Of a stretch of 64,000 bases of DNA, positions 50,946 to 60,178 are shown one piece after another. The DNA comes from Aquimarina agarilytica ZC1. GTDB taxonomy: Bacteria; Bacteroidota; Bacteroidia; Flavobacteriales; Flavobacteriaceae. The DNA is taken from positions 1 through 64,000 of the forward strand of contig NZ_JH621258.1 of NCBI RefSeq assembly GCF_000255455.1, given 5' to 3'. Position 1 is the stretch's first letter. Each line of letters starts with the position of its first letter. The notes beneath the pieces were generated by a model. The model did not search any database and was not told the origin of the DNA. It saw only the letters and a list, made by a program, of their open reading frames with translations. Both the position numbers and the translations under genes were made by a program.

Positions 50946-51575
50946 ATGAGTCAAATAGTTACACACCCTAGTTATTTTGGTTCTATTGCACAATATGTAG
51001 CTATAGCTAAGGCGAAAAGTATTGTTTTTGAAGATTGTGATAATTATCAAAAACAGACTTTACGTAACCGTACTTATATTTATGGAGCCAATGGTATATT
51101 ACTTTTAAACCTGCCTATACTTCATTCTGGTGTAAAAGGAAATAAACGTTTATATAGGGATATTAAAATTGAGCATCAATTTAACAGCTTAAAAATTCAT
51201 TGGAAATCACTAGAAGCTGCATACAGAACTTCTCCTTACTTTGAATTTTACGAAGATGACATAGCTCCACTTTTTCAAGAAAAGCCAAAATTCCTTCTTG
51301 ATTTTAATCATAAAATTTCGGAATTTATTTTTGATTGCTTACAAATAGCTACACCACAAACAAAAACGACCGAATTTAATTTACAATCGCCACATGACAT
51401 TGCTGATTACAGATATCTTGTGAATCCAAAAGACAAAAACATTGGCGCCAACTTTGATAATTACATTCAAGTTTTTGAAAGTAAACACGGATTCATTCCC
51501 AACCTATCTATTTTAGATCTACTTTTTAACGAAGGTCCAAATGCTTTAACTTATTTAGAAAGTCAAGATTTGTAA
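50946..51575 (+). CDS. WbqC-like family protein
   Basis: 209 residues beginning MSQIVTHPSYFGSIAQYVAI, with YQKQTLRNRTYI and the LKIHWKSLEAAYRTSPYFEFY stretch split across the usual WbqC signature. The family is associated with polysaccharide or glycolipid gene sets, but the biochemical activity is not settled. Begins 23 bp after lepB; last gene of the block. Confidence 0.88.
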   Translation: MSQIVTHPSYFGSIAQYVAIAKAKSIVFEDCDNYQKQTLRNRTYIYGANGILLLNLPILHSGVKGNKRLYRDIKIEHQFNSLKIHWKSLEAAYRTSPYFEFYEDDIAPLFQEKPKFLLDFNHKISEFIFDCLQIATPQTKTTEFNLQSPHDIADYRYLVNPKDKNIGANFDNYIQVFESKHGFIPNLSILDLLFNEGPNALTYLESQDL

Positions 51576-51585
51576 CTAGCACCAG

Positions 51586-51724
51586 CACTTCTCGATACGA
51601 TTTGTTTCATTCCATTTCACAAATCACTCGAAGCCATACGAAGATTTATACTAAACTTGAATAAAACACGCTAATTGGTTCGAATATTTTCTCGTATTGA
51701 TAGTGAAGGGAAATGTATCGAGAA
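51586..51724. repeat. REP/MITE-like element, copy 1
   Basis: Bounded by inverted ends CTTCTCGATAC and GTATCGAGAA, with an internal AAATCACTCGAAG block and a TATTTTCTCGTA..GATAG.GAAGGGAAA block. It lies between the convergent wbqC-like gene and the DUF6122 gene. A second copy follows 23 bp later. Confidence 0.75.
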
Positions 51725-51747
51725 ATACGTTGCTATAAATCAACAGC

Positions 51748-51876
51748 CACTTCTCGATACAATTTACTCCATTTCATTACGTAAATCACTCGAAGTAATA
51801 TAAAGACTTAAATAATACACGATTACTGGTTCGAGTATTTTCTCGTAGCGATAGCGAAGGGAAAATGTATCGAGAA
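51748..51876. repeat. REP/MITE-like element, copy 2
   Basis: Same layout as 51586-51724, with the same inverted ends (TTCTCGATACA and TGTATCGAGAA) and internal AAATCACTCGAAG. It ends one base before the stop codon of the DUF6122 gene. No coding frame. May act as a bidirectional terminator or be a non-autonomous mobile repeat. Confidence 0.75.
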
Positions 51877-51877
51877 C

Positions 51878-52195
51878 TTACATCCACATACAATCTTGAT
51901 AATCCGTTAACATATGTAAAAGTAATCCCAATGCGACAACTCTTGTTTTAGGAATAAAAAAAAGCACAACATAAGCTCCAATAGCATAATAGGTATGTAA
52001 GGGATGAAAATTAATACTACATCGATTAGCTTCGAAAAAATCTGTAGCTAACAAATGATCCAAATCTACTAGCATAGTCAGTAGTAACAGTAACCACACT
52101 TTTTTCCATTGTTTTCTAAAAAAAACGTAAGCTATCACTCCTGGGAACAAAAAGTGTAACCCATAGTGGATAAAAAATCTCAATAGTTCCCACAT
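51878..52195 (-). CDS. DUF6122-like small integral membrane protein
   Basis: 105 residues, strongly hydrophobic, with about three to four membrane segments. Conserved-looking polar motifs are IHYGLHFLFPG, LVDLDHLLA and PLHTYYAIGAY; the His/Asp residues recall metal-dependent membrane hydrolases, but no activity is established. Its start is 3 bp from the stop of the EEP gene, so it belongs to the mutL operon. Confidence 0.82.
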   Translation of the reverse strand: MWELLRFFIHYGLHFLFPGVIAYVFFRKQWKKVWLLLLLTMLVDLDHLLATDFFEANRCSINFHPLHTYYAIGAYVVLFFIPKTRVVALGLLLHMLTDYQDCMWM

Positions 52196-52197
52196 GA

Positions 52198-53220
52198 CTA
52201 AAAACTTACTTTAGCGGTTATAGGAAAATGATCGGACCAAGCTTTGTGCGTATCAATTTTATGATAAAAAACCTGAGCAGATGTAGGCACAAAAATAAAA
52301 TCTATTCGTGTCGGAAAATAACTAAAATCATAAGTAGCTCCAAATCCATTGGCGGCTGCAACAAAAGTATCTTTAAAATCACTAGCATTAAACAGTTCTT
52401 TATATACATATGAAAATGCATTATTATTAAAATCCCCACCAATCACCACTGGGTAAGGACACTGCTTTATATGCGCTTTTATTTTCTCAACTTGTTTTTG
52501 CTGATATTTAAATACTTTACTAAAACGCTTCAAAATACTCTTCCCTCCTCTTTTTTGTAATTCCTCGGCTTTTTTTGAAAACTTATAAGAAGATAAATGA
52601 ATGCTATAAAAACGAATAGTATCATTTTCTATTTTCAAATCTGCAAAAGCCGCATCTCTACCCATCAGTCTATCGTCCCATCTAATTAATCCTTGATTTA
52701 CTATAGGATATTTTGAAACTATAAAATTAGATCCTTGTTTTGCTCCCTCCGCTTTTATAGAAACATAAGGATAGGCTTTGTTCAATTTTTTTATAGCACT
52801 AATTAATGTTTCTTGTACCATAAGTACATCTGGCAAATTCCCTTTATATGCATCAATAAATTCTTTATAAAAAACAGTATGCTCATCTGCCGAAGAAAAA
52901 TGACGTGAGTTATAAGACATAATACTTATGGGCTTTTTCACAACACTTACACTGGGTACTGTTTTAAAAAAACCAATTCCATATAAACGTGATAAACTAT
53001 TAGCACTCAATAGTAAAAAAACAATAGATAATAAACATTTTTTATTTAATTGAAGTAGCCAATACAATGCAAAAAAAACATTCGTTAACAACAGTGCTGG
53101 CATTAAAAGCGTGCAATAGTTAATAAAATGTAATTTTGTCGGTGGTATGTATGAGATCCCCCATGAACACAATGAAACAAAAACCAAAATGGAGTTTAAC
53201 AAAAAAAGAATACGCTTCAT
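52198..53220 (-). CDS. Endonuclease/exonuclease/phosphatase (EEP) family protein, membrane-anchored
   Basis: 340 residues. Two to three hydrophobic N-terminal segments (about residues 5-85) precede an EEP (DNase I-like) domain with IMSYNSRHF, VQETLI, the GGDFNNN metal site and the terminal SDHFPI motif, all intact. Such membrane-anchored EEP proteins in Bacteroidota are of unassigned substrate (nucleic acid, phospholipid or inositol phosphate). Located 10 bp after a rhomboid gene. Confidence 0.92.
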   Translation of the reverse strand: MKRILFLLNSILVFVSLCSWGISYIPPTKLHFINYCTLLMPALLLTNVFFALYWLLQLNKKCLLSIVFLLLSANSLSRLYGIGFFKTVPSVSVVKKPISIMSYNSRHFSSADEHTVFYKEFIDAYKGNLPDVLMVQETLISAIKKLNKAYPYVSIKAEGAKQGSNFIVSKYPIVNQGLIRWDDRLMGRDAAFADLKIENDTIRFYSIHLSSYKFSKKAEELQKRGGKSILKRFSKVFKYQQKQVEKIKAHIKQCPYPVVIGGDFNNNAFSYVYKELFNASDFKDTFVAAANGFGATYDFSYFPTRIDFIFVPTSAQVFYHKIDTHKAWSDHFPITAKVSF

Positions 53221-53229
53221 AAGTGCTTT

Positions 53230-54147
53230 CTAATTTTTACCTGCTTTGAACAAAAAATCTTTCTCACTTTTTGAAAGGCTCTCATACCCACTTTTACTTA
53301 TTTTATCCAAAATAGCATCAATCTGTTCTTGTGTGGGTGTTTTGGTTTGTCTGGATAGGGTAGTTTTACGTGTTGAAGCGGTATTCCTTGTGGTTGTCTT
53401 AGCTTTTTTTGCCTTGTGTACTGTTTTTAATACAACTTTTTCTTTAGGTTTTGTTAAGGCTACAACCCAATCCATAAAATTTTCGACAGGTTGTCCAATA
53501 TCATTCCCCTTTTGTAATTGCTTCATGTACAAATAACCGATTAGCGCTCCACCCAAATGTGCTAAATGTCCACCTGCATTTCCATTAGGAATATTAATTA
53601 CATCGAACAACAATAAAGCAACAGTGATCCACCATAATTTAAATGTAAAAGGAAGAAATAGCAATTTAAACGAATAATTCGGACTCTGTATAGTAGCAGC
53701 TACCATTACAGCATTTACCGCTGCAGAAGCACCTACTAATACCGAAGAAGACACTGATGAGAAAGCTGGAAATAAATTATAGGATAACATATATACCAAA
53801 GCTCCAACTATAATCCCTAAAAAATAAACATTCAAAAAACGACGCCCATTGTGTATATTCAAAAATATTTGTCCAAAAAAGTACAAATACAACATATTAA
53901 ACAACAAATGCCTAAATCCCGAATGTAAAAAGCCATAAGTTATTAATGTCCATGGCTTGTATACATAACTAAAAATATCATGCGGAAACGCAAACCAATT
54001 TTTAATAAATTCCAAGTCTGTTTTAAACAAAAAACCCAAGGTGTTTACCAATGGAAAAAATACAAAAACAAGTACATTAACAATAATCAGCTTATGTAAA
54101 ACTGAAGCTAGTAAAAAATGTTTCGTGTATGCTTCTTTAAAGTTCAT
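53230..54147 (-). CDS. Rhomboid-family intramembrane serine protease (with C-terminal tail)
   Basis: 305 residues from the ATG at 54147, which overlaps the preceding stop as TAATG; a TTG three codons upstream is rejected. About six membrane segments with HSGFRHLLFNMLYLYFFG, the catalytic-Ser region GASAAVNAV and the His helix GGHLAHLGGALIGY. The basic, Lys/Thr-rich C-terminal tail (about residues 225-305) resembles those of flavobacterial paralogues. The Ser motif is GASAA rather than GASGA. Confidence 0.92.
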   Translation of the reverse strand: MNFKEAYTKHFLLASVLHKLIIVNVLVFVFFPLVNTLGFLFKTDLEFIKNWFAFPHDIFSYVYKPWTLITYGFLHSGFRHLLFNMLYLYFFGQIFLNIHNGRRFLNVYFLGIIVGALVYMLSYNLFPAFSSVSSSVLVGASAAVNAVMVAATIQSPNYSFKLLFLPFTFKLWWITVALLLFDVINIPNGNAGGHLAHLGGALIGYLYMKQLQKGNDIGQPVENFMDWVVALTKPKEKVVLKTVHKAKKAKTTTRNTASTRKTTLSRQTKTPTQEQIDAILDKISKSGYESLSKSEKDFLFKAGKN

Positions 54148-54902
54148 TAATACCAACGTTTATCATTAAACGAATTCTTTTTCCAATACCATATAATTAT
54201 AAAACCAACCACTGCCCCACCTATGTGTGCCCAATTAGCTGTATTTGCTGGACCAATAATATTATTCCCCGTTAATGCTGCATATACGTCCAATAAAAAA
54301 TAACCACCTATTAAATATTTTGCTTTTATTGGTACGGGAATAAACATTAGCATTAATGGTAAATTAGGATACAAAACAGCAAACGCAACCAAAACTCCAA
54401 ATATTGCCCCAGATGCTCCAACCATTGGAATACTAAATGATTCAATCATTTTTCTTAATCCTGATTGAGTTAAACCATCATAATTAGTATACTGGCCCGT
54501 TTCTAAAATATTTTTAATAAATTCAACAACATTCACATCGGTTAAGCCATTATTTTTTAAAACAGCATACATGGGCATAAATTCATAATAGCCGAATAAA
54601 ATCTGTAATGCCGCAGCTCCAAAACCTGCTGAAAAGTATAAAAATATAAACTTTGATTTTCCTATTGCACGTTCAATATGACTACCAAACATATATAAAG
54701 CAAACATATTAAACAATAAATGAGTCGTACCTCCGTGCATAAACATATGCGTCAAAGGTTGCCAAATTTTAAAATTAGGATTTTTAGGAAACCACAGTGC
54801 AAATAAGGTATCTGCTATATTGGGAACCAAAAAATTACTCCCTATAAAAAACACTACATTTATGATCAATAAAGTTTTTACTGTATCTGTAATTCTATCC
54901 AT
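54147..54902 (-). CDS. Rhomboid-family intramembrane serine protease
   Basis: 251 residues, six membrane segments. Motifs include HGGTTHLLFNMFALYMFG, the catalytic Ser in GASGAIFG, and the His in ANWAHIGGAVVG. It lies 1 bp from the end of mutL and is coupled to the second rhomboid gene by TAATG. Two adjacent rhomboids after mutL is a common flavobacterial arrangement. Confidence 0.95.
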   Translation of the reverse strand: MDRITDTVKTLLIINVVFFIGSNFLVPNIADTLFALWFPKNPNFKIWQPLTHMFMHGGTTHLLFNMFALYMFGSHIERAIGKSKFIFLYFSAGFGAAALQILFGYYEFMPMYAVLKNNGLTDVNVVEFIKNILETGQYTNYDGLTQSGLRKMIESFSIPMVGASGAIFGVLVAFAVLYPNLPLMLMFIPVPIKAKYLIGGYFLLDVYAALTGNNIIGPANTANWAHIGGAVVGFIIIWYWKKNSFNDKRWY

Positions 54903-54903
54903 C

Positions 54904-56811
54904 CTAAAACTTTTTATCTAATTCGTCAACCCCTAATGTAATAAAAGTTGTTTTTCCATTTGGAGCGCGATTAGGTTCTTCGCAGGCAAATAATTGATTT
55001 ACCATATGTTTCTGTGCTTCGTTTTCCAATACAACTCCTGTTTTTACTGCTGCACTTTTTGCTAATGACTTTGCCATAACATCTATTTGAGAAAACCCAG
55101 TATCGGGTAATTCCTGCTCCATATCTGCAATAAGTTGTTCTAAGATAATAGACACCTCACTTTCGGTAATTACCGGTGGTATTCCCTGTATAGAAACTCC
55201 TTCTTCGGTAAATGTATTAAAATTAAAACCTGCGTGTTCTAAATGTGCTTCTAATGATTTTAATAACGCAATTTCTGTTGAAGAAAAAGTGAGTTCCAAC
55301 GGAAATAACAATTGCTGACTTACTGCATTTGACAAACTAATTTGTTTTCTAAATTCCTCATACAACACGCGTTGGTGTGCTCTATTTTGGTGCACCACTA
55401 CCAAACCACTTTTTATGGTGGTTATCAAATACTTTCGTTGCAACTGATAAACTGTTTGCGTTTTATCCGCTTCCGCTGAAGCTTTATCAAACATAGACAC
55501 CGTATTTGCAGAACTTTCAAATTCTAATTTAGAAAATTCCGTTGCAGGTTCAATAGTTTCAGTCGCTTTATTTAAGCCCGAATACAAGGCTTCCCAATCA
55601 TCTGTTTTTTTAGCCTTAAAATTAGACACAAATGTAGTATTACTACTTTTAGGTGTTTCGGTTTTGAGTGCTTTTAAACGCGGTGCTTCTTTTTCAAATT
55701 CAGTAGCAAAAGGATTAAAATCTCTATTCACTTCAATTTTAGGAACACTAATCGTCTTTTTCACTTGCTCGTATGGCAAATCCATACTTGCATCACGTTG
55801 AAAATCCAAGACAGGCGCAATATTAAACTGCCCTAAACTATGCTTTACAGTTGCTCGTAAAATTGCATATAGTGATTGTTCATTGTCAAACTTCACCTCT
55901 GTTTTTGTCGGATGTATATTGATATCTATTGATTTAGGATCAACACTCAAATACAAATAATAACTTGGATAACTCTTATCTTTTAACAAGCCTTCAAATG
56001 CAGAAATCACGGCATGATGTAAGTAAGGACTTTTCACAAAACGATCATTCACAAAAAAGAATTGTTCACCTCTTGTTTTTTTTGCAAAATCTGGCTTCCC
56101 TACAAAACCAGAAATAGTAACTAACTCGGTTTCTTCGGAAACGGGGACTAATTTTTCGTTTGTTTTACCTCCAAAAATATGCACCAATCGTTGGCGCGTA
56201 TTTGTTGCTGGCAAATTTAATACTTCATTCCCATTAGAATAAAACTCAAAATGCACATTACAATGCACCATAGCTACTCTATGAAATTCATCAATAATAT
56301 GACGTAACTCTACCGCATTAGATTTTAAAAAATTCCTACGAGCAGGCACATTAAAAAATAAATTTTTAACCCAAATAGTAGTTCCTTTTGGTGTGGCACA
56401 AGGCTCTTGCAAAATCACCTCACTCCCTTCTATTTTTATATGTGTCCCTAAATCTTGATTTTCTTGCTTTGTTTTTTGTTCTACATGCGCAATTGCTGCT
56501 ATAGAAGCCAAAGCTTCACCTCGGAAACCTTTTGTGGAAAGTGCAAATAAATCTTCGGCTGTTTTTATTTTTGAGGTGGCATGGCGCTCAAATGATAAGC
56601 GGGCATCGGTAGTACTCATACCCTTACCATTATCCACTACTTGAATAAGTGTTTTACCAGCCTCCTTTATAATTAAGTTGATATGTGTAGCTCCCGCATC
56701 AATAGCATTTTCCAATAATTCTTTCACTACCGATGCTGGACGTTGTACTACCTCACCTGCAGCTATTTGATTGGCTACATGATCAGGCAAAAGTTGAATA
56801 ATATCGGACAT
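54904..56811 (-). CDS. mutL: DNA mismatch repair protein MutL
   Basis: 635 residues. The GHKL ATPase motifs are intact: ELLENAIDAGA, VDNGKGM, FERHATSKI and GFRGEALASI. The transducer domain continues to about residue 330 and a low-conservation linker runs to about 460. In the C-terminal domain the usual DQHA(X)2E(X)4E endonuclease motif reads HQNRAHQRVLYE (about residues 470-482), with D, H and the first E changed; a FACEEPNRAPNGKTTF segment is at the end. The ATG overlaps the stop of the preceding small gene (TAATG). Relays MutS mismatch recognition to strand removal. Confidence 0.96.
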   Translation of the reverse strand: MSDIIQLLPDHVANQIAAGEVVQRPASVVKELLENAIDAGATHINLIIKEAGKTLIQVVDNGKGMSTTDARLSFERHATSKIKTAEDLFALSTKGFRGEALASIAAIAHVEQKTKQENQDLGTHIKIEGSEVILQEPCATPKGTTIWVKNLFFNVPARRNFLKSNAVELRHIIDEFHRVAMVHCNVHFEFYSNGNEVLNLPATNTRQRLVHIFGGKTNEKLVPVSEETELVTISGFVGKPDFAKKTRGEQFFFVNDRFVKSPYLHHAVISAFEGLLKDKSYPSYYLYLSVDPKSIDINIHPTKTEVKFDNEQSLYAILRATVKHSLGQFNIAPVLDFQRDASMDLPYEQVKKTISVPKIEVNRDFNPFATEFEKEAPRLKALKTETPKSSNTTFVSNFKAKKTDDWEALYSGLNKATETIEPATEFSKLEFESSANTVSMFDKASAEADKTQTVYQLQRKYLITTIKSGLVVVHQNRAHQRVLYEEFRKQISLSNAVSQQLLFPLELTFSSTEIALLKSLEAHLEHAGFNFNTFTEEGVSIQGIPPVITESEVSIILEQLIADMEQELPDTGFSQIDVMAKSLAKSAAVKTGVVLENEAQKHMVNQLFACEEPNRAPNGKTTFITLGVDELDKKF

Positions 56812-57098
56812 TAGCGTTTAAAAAATATGGATAGATCAAAATCTATAATAAATAAAAAAAGAACTAGTAGTACAATACAAATATATAAGACTCTTTTATT
56901 TGCACTACTCTTAGGATTACTTCGATATTCGTCCCATGCAGTTGAGAATTTACCTTTTAAACCCTTAGCGGGTTCTATGGTATTACGGTAGCTATCAAAT
57001 TTTTGATTAATTTCAAAGGGACTTCCCTCCTTTTCGTTTTTATAATAACGCGGGGTATAACTAAATTTTTTGTTTTTACGCCTTGTCAACAATCCCAT
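56811..57098 (-). CDS. Small membrane protein upstream of mutL
   Basis: 95 residues. A basic, Tyr-rich N-terminus (LLTRRKNKKFSYTPRYYKN) and one C-terminal membrane helix (YICIVLLVLFLFIIDFDL). Homologues are sometimes labelled riboflavin synthase subunit beta, apparently because ribH is often the next gene; nothing in this sequence supports an enzymatic role. Translationally coupled to mutL by TAATG. Confidence 0.85.
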   Translation of the reverse strand: MGLLTRRKNKKFSYTPRYYKNEKEGSPFEINQKFDSYRNTIEPAKGLKGKFSTAWDEYRSNPKSSANKRVLYICIVLLVLFLFIIDFDLSIFFKR

Positions 57099-57260
57099 AA
57101 ATATGAATTTCCTTCAAAATTAGACAACTACTATTCCTTTTTAACCTAAAGAATAAAATCTACAAAAATCAAGCCATTAGAAAAACAACTTCAAATTTTA
57201 GAGCGATTCTATTAAAAATGTAATCCCCAAATTTACTTAAAACCACGTAGAACAAAATAG

Positions 57261-57287
57261 AAAATGCCTCAAAATTAGAGGCATTTT
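57261..57287 (-). terminator. Rho-independent terminator of the OmpA/lipocalin operon
   Basis: Perfect 10-bp stem AAAATGCCTC / GAGGCATTTT with a 7-nt loop, whose arms provide A- and T-runs on both strands. It lies 40 bp past the stop of the OmpA gene (57327). Confidence 0.8.
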
Positions 57288-57326
57288 TCAACATAATTAT
57301 AAATAGGATACGTTTTAAATTACAAC

Positions 57327-58034
57327 CTATTGCTTTTTAGCTTCTTCTATAGCTTCTTTTTGCATTTTTTCATTAGCTACAATGCCTAACTCTACCCTTC
57401 TATTTTTGCTTCTCCCTTCTGCCGTACTGTTATCATATTTTGGCTTTGTTTCTCCATACCATTGCACACTAAAACGCAAAGGATCTAAGCCATGAGTTTT
57501 TAAATATGCAGCTACCGATTCTGCCCTGTTTTTTGACAATTGTAAGTTGTATGCCTCTGCTCCACTACTATCAGTATGACCCGATATAGAAATATTTGTG
57601 TCGGCATAATCCGCTAGTATCTTTTGTAAACGCTGTAAGGTTTGTTCAGATTTTGCATTGATGTTTGATTTTGAAGTATCAAAATAAATCCCACTTTCTT
57701 CATCAAAAATCACATTAATACTTTCGCCCACACGCTCTACAACTGCTCCTGGTATTTCTTCTTCTATACGCTCTGCTTGCTTATCCATTTTACGTCCAAT
57801 AATACCCCCAGCAACACCACCTACTACACCACCAAGTACTGCTCCTAGTTCCGAATTACCTCCTTTTCCTATATTATTCCCTAAAATACCTCCTAGTACA
57901 GCGCCTCCAACAGCTCCAATTCCAGCTCCTTTTTGTGTATTATTCGCATTTTGCACCGCTTTACAGCCTACTAACATGCTTGCCGAAATTAATACGACTC
58001 CTAATTTATTTAATATCATTCTCATCTTATTCAT
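57327..58034 (-). CDS. OmpA-family lipoprotein with glycine-zipper segment
   Basis: 235 residues. The lipoprotein signal ends ASMLVGC. Two Gly-rich hydrophobic stretches (about residues 35-85, e.g. GAVGGAVLGGILGNN) form a glycine-zipper. An OmpA C-terminal peptidoglycan-binding domain follows (about 115-220), with ISGHTDSSGAEAYNLQLS, RAESVAAYL and the NRRVEL ending. It likely links the outer membrane to peptidoglycan. The ATG at 58034 overlaps the preceding stop; an ATG three codons later avoids the overlap and is possible. Confidence 0.94.
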   Translation of the reverse strand: MNKMRMILNKLGVVLISASMLVGCKAVQNANNTQKGAGIGAVGGAVLGGILGNNIGKGGNSELGAVLGGVVGGVAGGIIGRKMDKQAERIEEEIPGAVVERVGESINVIFDEESGIYFDTSKSNINAKSEQTLQRLQKILADYADTNISISGHTDSSGAEAYNLQLSKNRAESVAAYLKTHGLDPLRFSVQWYGETKPKYDNSTAEGRSKNRRVELGIVANEKMQKEAIEEAKKQ

Positions 58035-58512
58035 TTTTTGTGAAATTCATAGTTATTTTAAAAGGTTTCCCCTCAAATTGTAATTTTTGAGACCAAATCA
58101 TTTGAGTTGCCCCCAAACTTTCTAAAGTTGTTCTAAAGCCTTTGTTCCCTTCAATACTTTTCTTTTTTACCGTGAGTGGTTTCATCATAAAACTATAGGT
58201 ATCTTGCGCCCCTTGCAATGGAATTGTCCATTTTATATTTTTTATAGAAGTATCACAGCCATCCGTAGAAAACTGATACGTTCCTGTATTATTATTTGGA
58301 ACAAATTGCCAAACACTCCCCTTAAAACAATTAGCACCTGCATCATTATATAATTTCACGTTAAAAGTTCCTGGTCTACTGTATGAAACATCGGTTAATG
58401 TCCAATTTCCTTTTAATGTTTTTTCAGCTTGCCGTATAGGCTGCGTACTCTTACATGCCAATGTAAGTAACAATAATGCCCCTAATATTCCTAATTTATT
58501 ATAAATATTCAT
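58027..58512 (-). CDS. Lipocalin-like lipoprotein
   Basis: 161 residues with a lipoprotein signal ending LLTLACKS. The mature part opens with LKGNWTLTDVSYS, a lipocalin-like-domain start, and has alternating beta-strand patterns ending FKITMNFTKNE. No ligand can be inferred. Adjacent to and overlapping the OmpA gene, a pairing common in flavobacteria. Confidence 0.88.
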   Translation of the reverse strand: MNIYNKLGILGALLLLTLACKSTQPIRQAEKTLKGNWTLTDVSYSRPGTFNVKLYNDAGANCFKGSVWQFVPNNNTGTYQFSTDGCDTSIKNIKWTIPLQGAQDTYSFMMKPLTVKKKSIEGNKGFRTTLESLGATQMIWSQKLQFEGKPFKITMNFTKNE

Positions 58513-58730
58513 AGATCAAATAGTATTTGTTAGCATATTCATTAGCTACAAATTACGATTAATAAACCTATATTCAAATAACATTAACAGTACCTCAACA
58601 TCATCAGCCAAAATATTAACCTGTCATTGGTCTTATTTATATCCATAAATTGGATTTTAAAATCTATAGCATAATTCGGATTTAAAAATGAAATAATAGT
58701 AATTTAGCAGTAGCTTAACGAATACTAATT

Positions 58731-59678
58731 ATGCATACGATTCCTAGTCTAGATCTGTCTCTATTTTTATCCAAAAACCCTTCAGAAAAACAACAATTTG
58801 TCACCCAATTGGGAAATGCCTTTGAAGAAATCGGTTTTATATCATTAAAAAATCATTTTCTTTCAGAAACACTAACTACTCAACTTTATAAAGAAATTAA
58901 AGCTTTTTTTGATTTACCTAAGGCTACTAAAAAAGCTTATGAAATCTCCAAACTCCACGGGCAACGTGGATACACTTCGTTTAGAAAAGAACAAGCTGTT
59001 GGCCACAAAAAAGCAGACTTAAAGGAGTTTTGGCATTTTGGACAGGAACCACAACCCGATCTTGAATATACTAAGGATTATCATAAAAACATCCAGGTTA
59101 CCGAACTTCCAAATTTTAATCAAATTGGAATGGAAGCTTTTAAAATGCTTGAAAAAACAGGCCAATATTTATTAAAAGCTATTGCTTTGTATTTAGAACT
59201 CCCGGAAACTTATTTTGATAAATGGAGCACCAACGGGAATAGTATTTTACGCCCTATTCACTACCCGCCTATTACCGAAGAACCTAAAGATGCTATTAGA
59301 GCTGGTGCCCATGGCGACATTAACCTGATTACACTTTTAATGGGGGCTTCCACTGGTGGTTTACAAGTATTAAATAAACAAGAACAATGGATTGATGCCG
59401 CACCTCATGAAAATGAATTAGTTATTAATGTTGGGGATATGTTAGAACGTTTGACAAATAACAAACTCCGATCAACCATACACAGGGTAATCAATCCTCC
59501 AAAAGAAAGTTGGCACGAACCGCGTTATTCTATTCCATTTTTTATGCATCCTCGCCTAGATATGCCTTTAAATTGTTTAGAAGCCTGTATTGACAAAACA
59601 CACCCTAAAGCGCATGATGATATTTTAGCTGGTGACTTTTTATACGAACGTTTAGTGGCTATTGGATTGATAAAGTAG
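58731..59678 (+). CDS. Isopenicillin N synthase-family 2-oxoglutarate/Fe(II) dioxygenase
   Basis: 315 residues. An N-terminal DIOX_N-like segment (IPSLDLSLFL, GNAFEEIGFISLKNH) precedes the jelly-roll core. The iron ligands appear as H and D in AHGDINLITLL and the distal H in STIHRV; the 2-oxoglutarate-binding R and S are in PRYSIPFFMHP. Substrate unknown. Stands alone, with divergent transcription from the lipocalin gene. Confidence 0.94.
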   Translation: MHTIPSLDLSLFLSKNPSEKQQFVTQLGNAFEEIGFISLKNHFLSETLTTQLYKEIKAFFDLPKATKKAYEISKLHGQRGYTSFRKEQAVGHKKADLKEFWHFGQEPQPDLEYTKDYHKNIQVTELPNFNQIGMEAFKMLEKTGQYLLKAIALYLELPETYFDKWSTNGNSILRPIHYPPITEEPKDAIRAGAHGDINLITLLMGASTGGLQVLNKQEQWIDAAPHENELVINVGDMLERLTNNKLRSTIHRVINPPKESWHEPRYSIPFFMHPRLDMPLNCLEACIDKTHPKAHDDILAGDFLYERLVAIGLIK

Positions 59679-59719
59679 TTGTGAGTTGTGAGTAAAAATA
59701 TTTTTTTCTAAAAAAAAAT

Positions 59720-59762
59720 AGAATGATTTTTAAATAAAAATTCATTCTTACTATTAACTTTG
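59720..59762 (+). promoter_or_regulatory. Near-palindrome and -7 element before the SUI1 gene
   Basis: A near-perfect palindrome built on AGAATGA...TCATTCT (59720-59748) may terminate the dioxygenase transcript. It is followed by TAACTTTG (59755-59762), an exact match to the Bacteroidota -7 consensus TAnnTTTG, 64 nt before the next ATG. No -33 TTG at the expected spacing. Confidence 0.4.
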
Positions 59763-59825
59763 TTTTATTCAAATAAATATAACAGACAACCGAAAACTGA
59801 CAACTCACCCCCCAACTAAAAAAAT

Positions 59826-60176
59826 ATGGCAAAAAAGAAAAAATTAGGTTTGGAAGATTTAGGTGGATTTGTATTTTCTACTAACGAGGATTTTGATTTT
59901 GAAACTGATGATAATCATGAAAATTTAGCCCCTAATGAACAATATTTAGAAGCACATTTTAGCAACAAAGGTAGAGGTGGTAAAACAGTTACTATTGTTA
60001 AAGGTTTTATTGGTAGTGAAGACGATTTAAAAATACTAGCCAAATTATTAAAAAAGAAATGTGGCGTAGGTGGCGCAGTCAAGGATGGAGAAATCATTAT
60101 TCAAGGAAATTACCGAGATAAGATTATGGAAATTCTGAAAAAAGAAAAATATAACGTAAAACGTGTTGGAGGCTAA
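59826..60176 (+). CDS. SUI1/eIF1-type translation initiation factor-like protein
   Basis: 116 residues. A short acidic N-terminus precedes an SUI1 domain (about residues 45-116) with VTIVKGF, the KKCGVGGAVKDGEI core and IIIQGNYRDKIMEIL. Bacterial members (YciH-like) affect initiation fidelity. The stop codon lies directly before the heptanucleotide tract. Confidence 0.93.
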   Translation: MAKKKKLGLEDLGGFVFSTNEDFDFETDDNHENLAPNEQYLEAHFSNKGRGGKTVTIVKGFIGSEDDLKILAKLLKKKCGVGGAVKDGEIIIQGNYRDKIMEILKKEKYNVKRVGG

Positions 60177-60178
60177 TA

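Noticed and set aside
56811-57098. Riboflavin synthase subunit beta (ribH)
   Set aside because: The 95-residue basic, single-helix membrane protein has no lumazine synthase features; the name seems to come from gene neighbourhood in other genomes.
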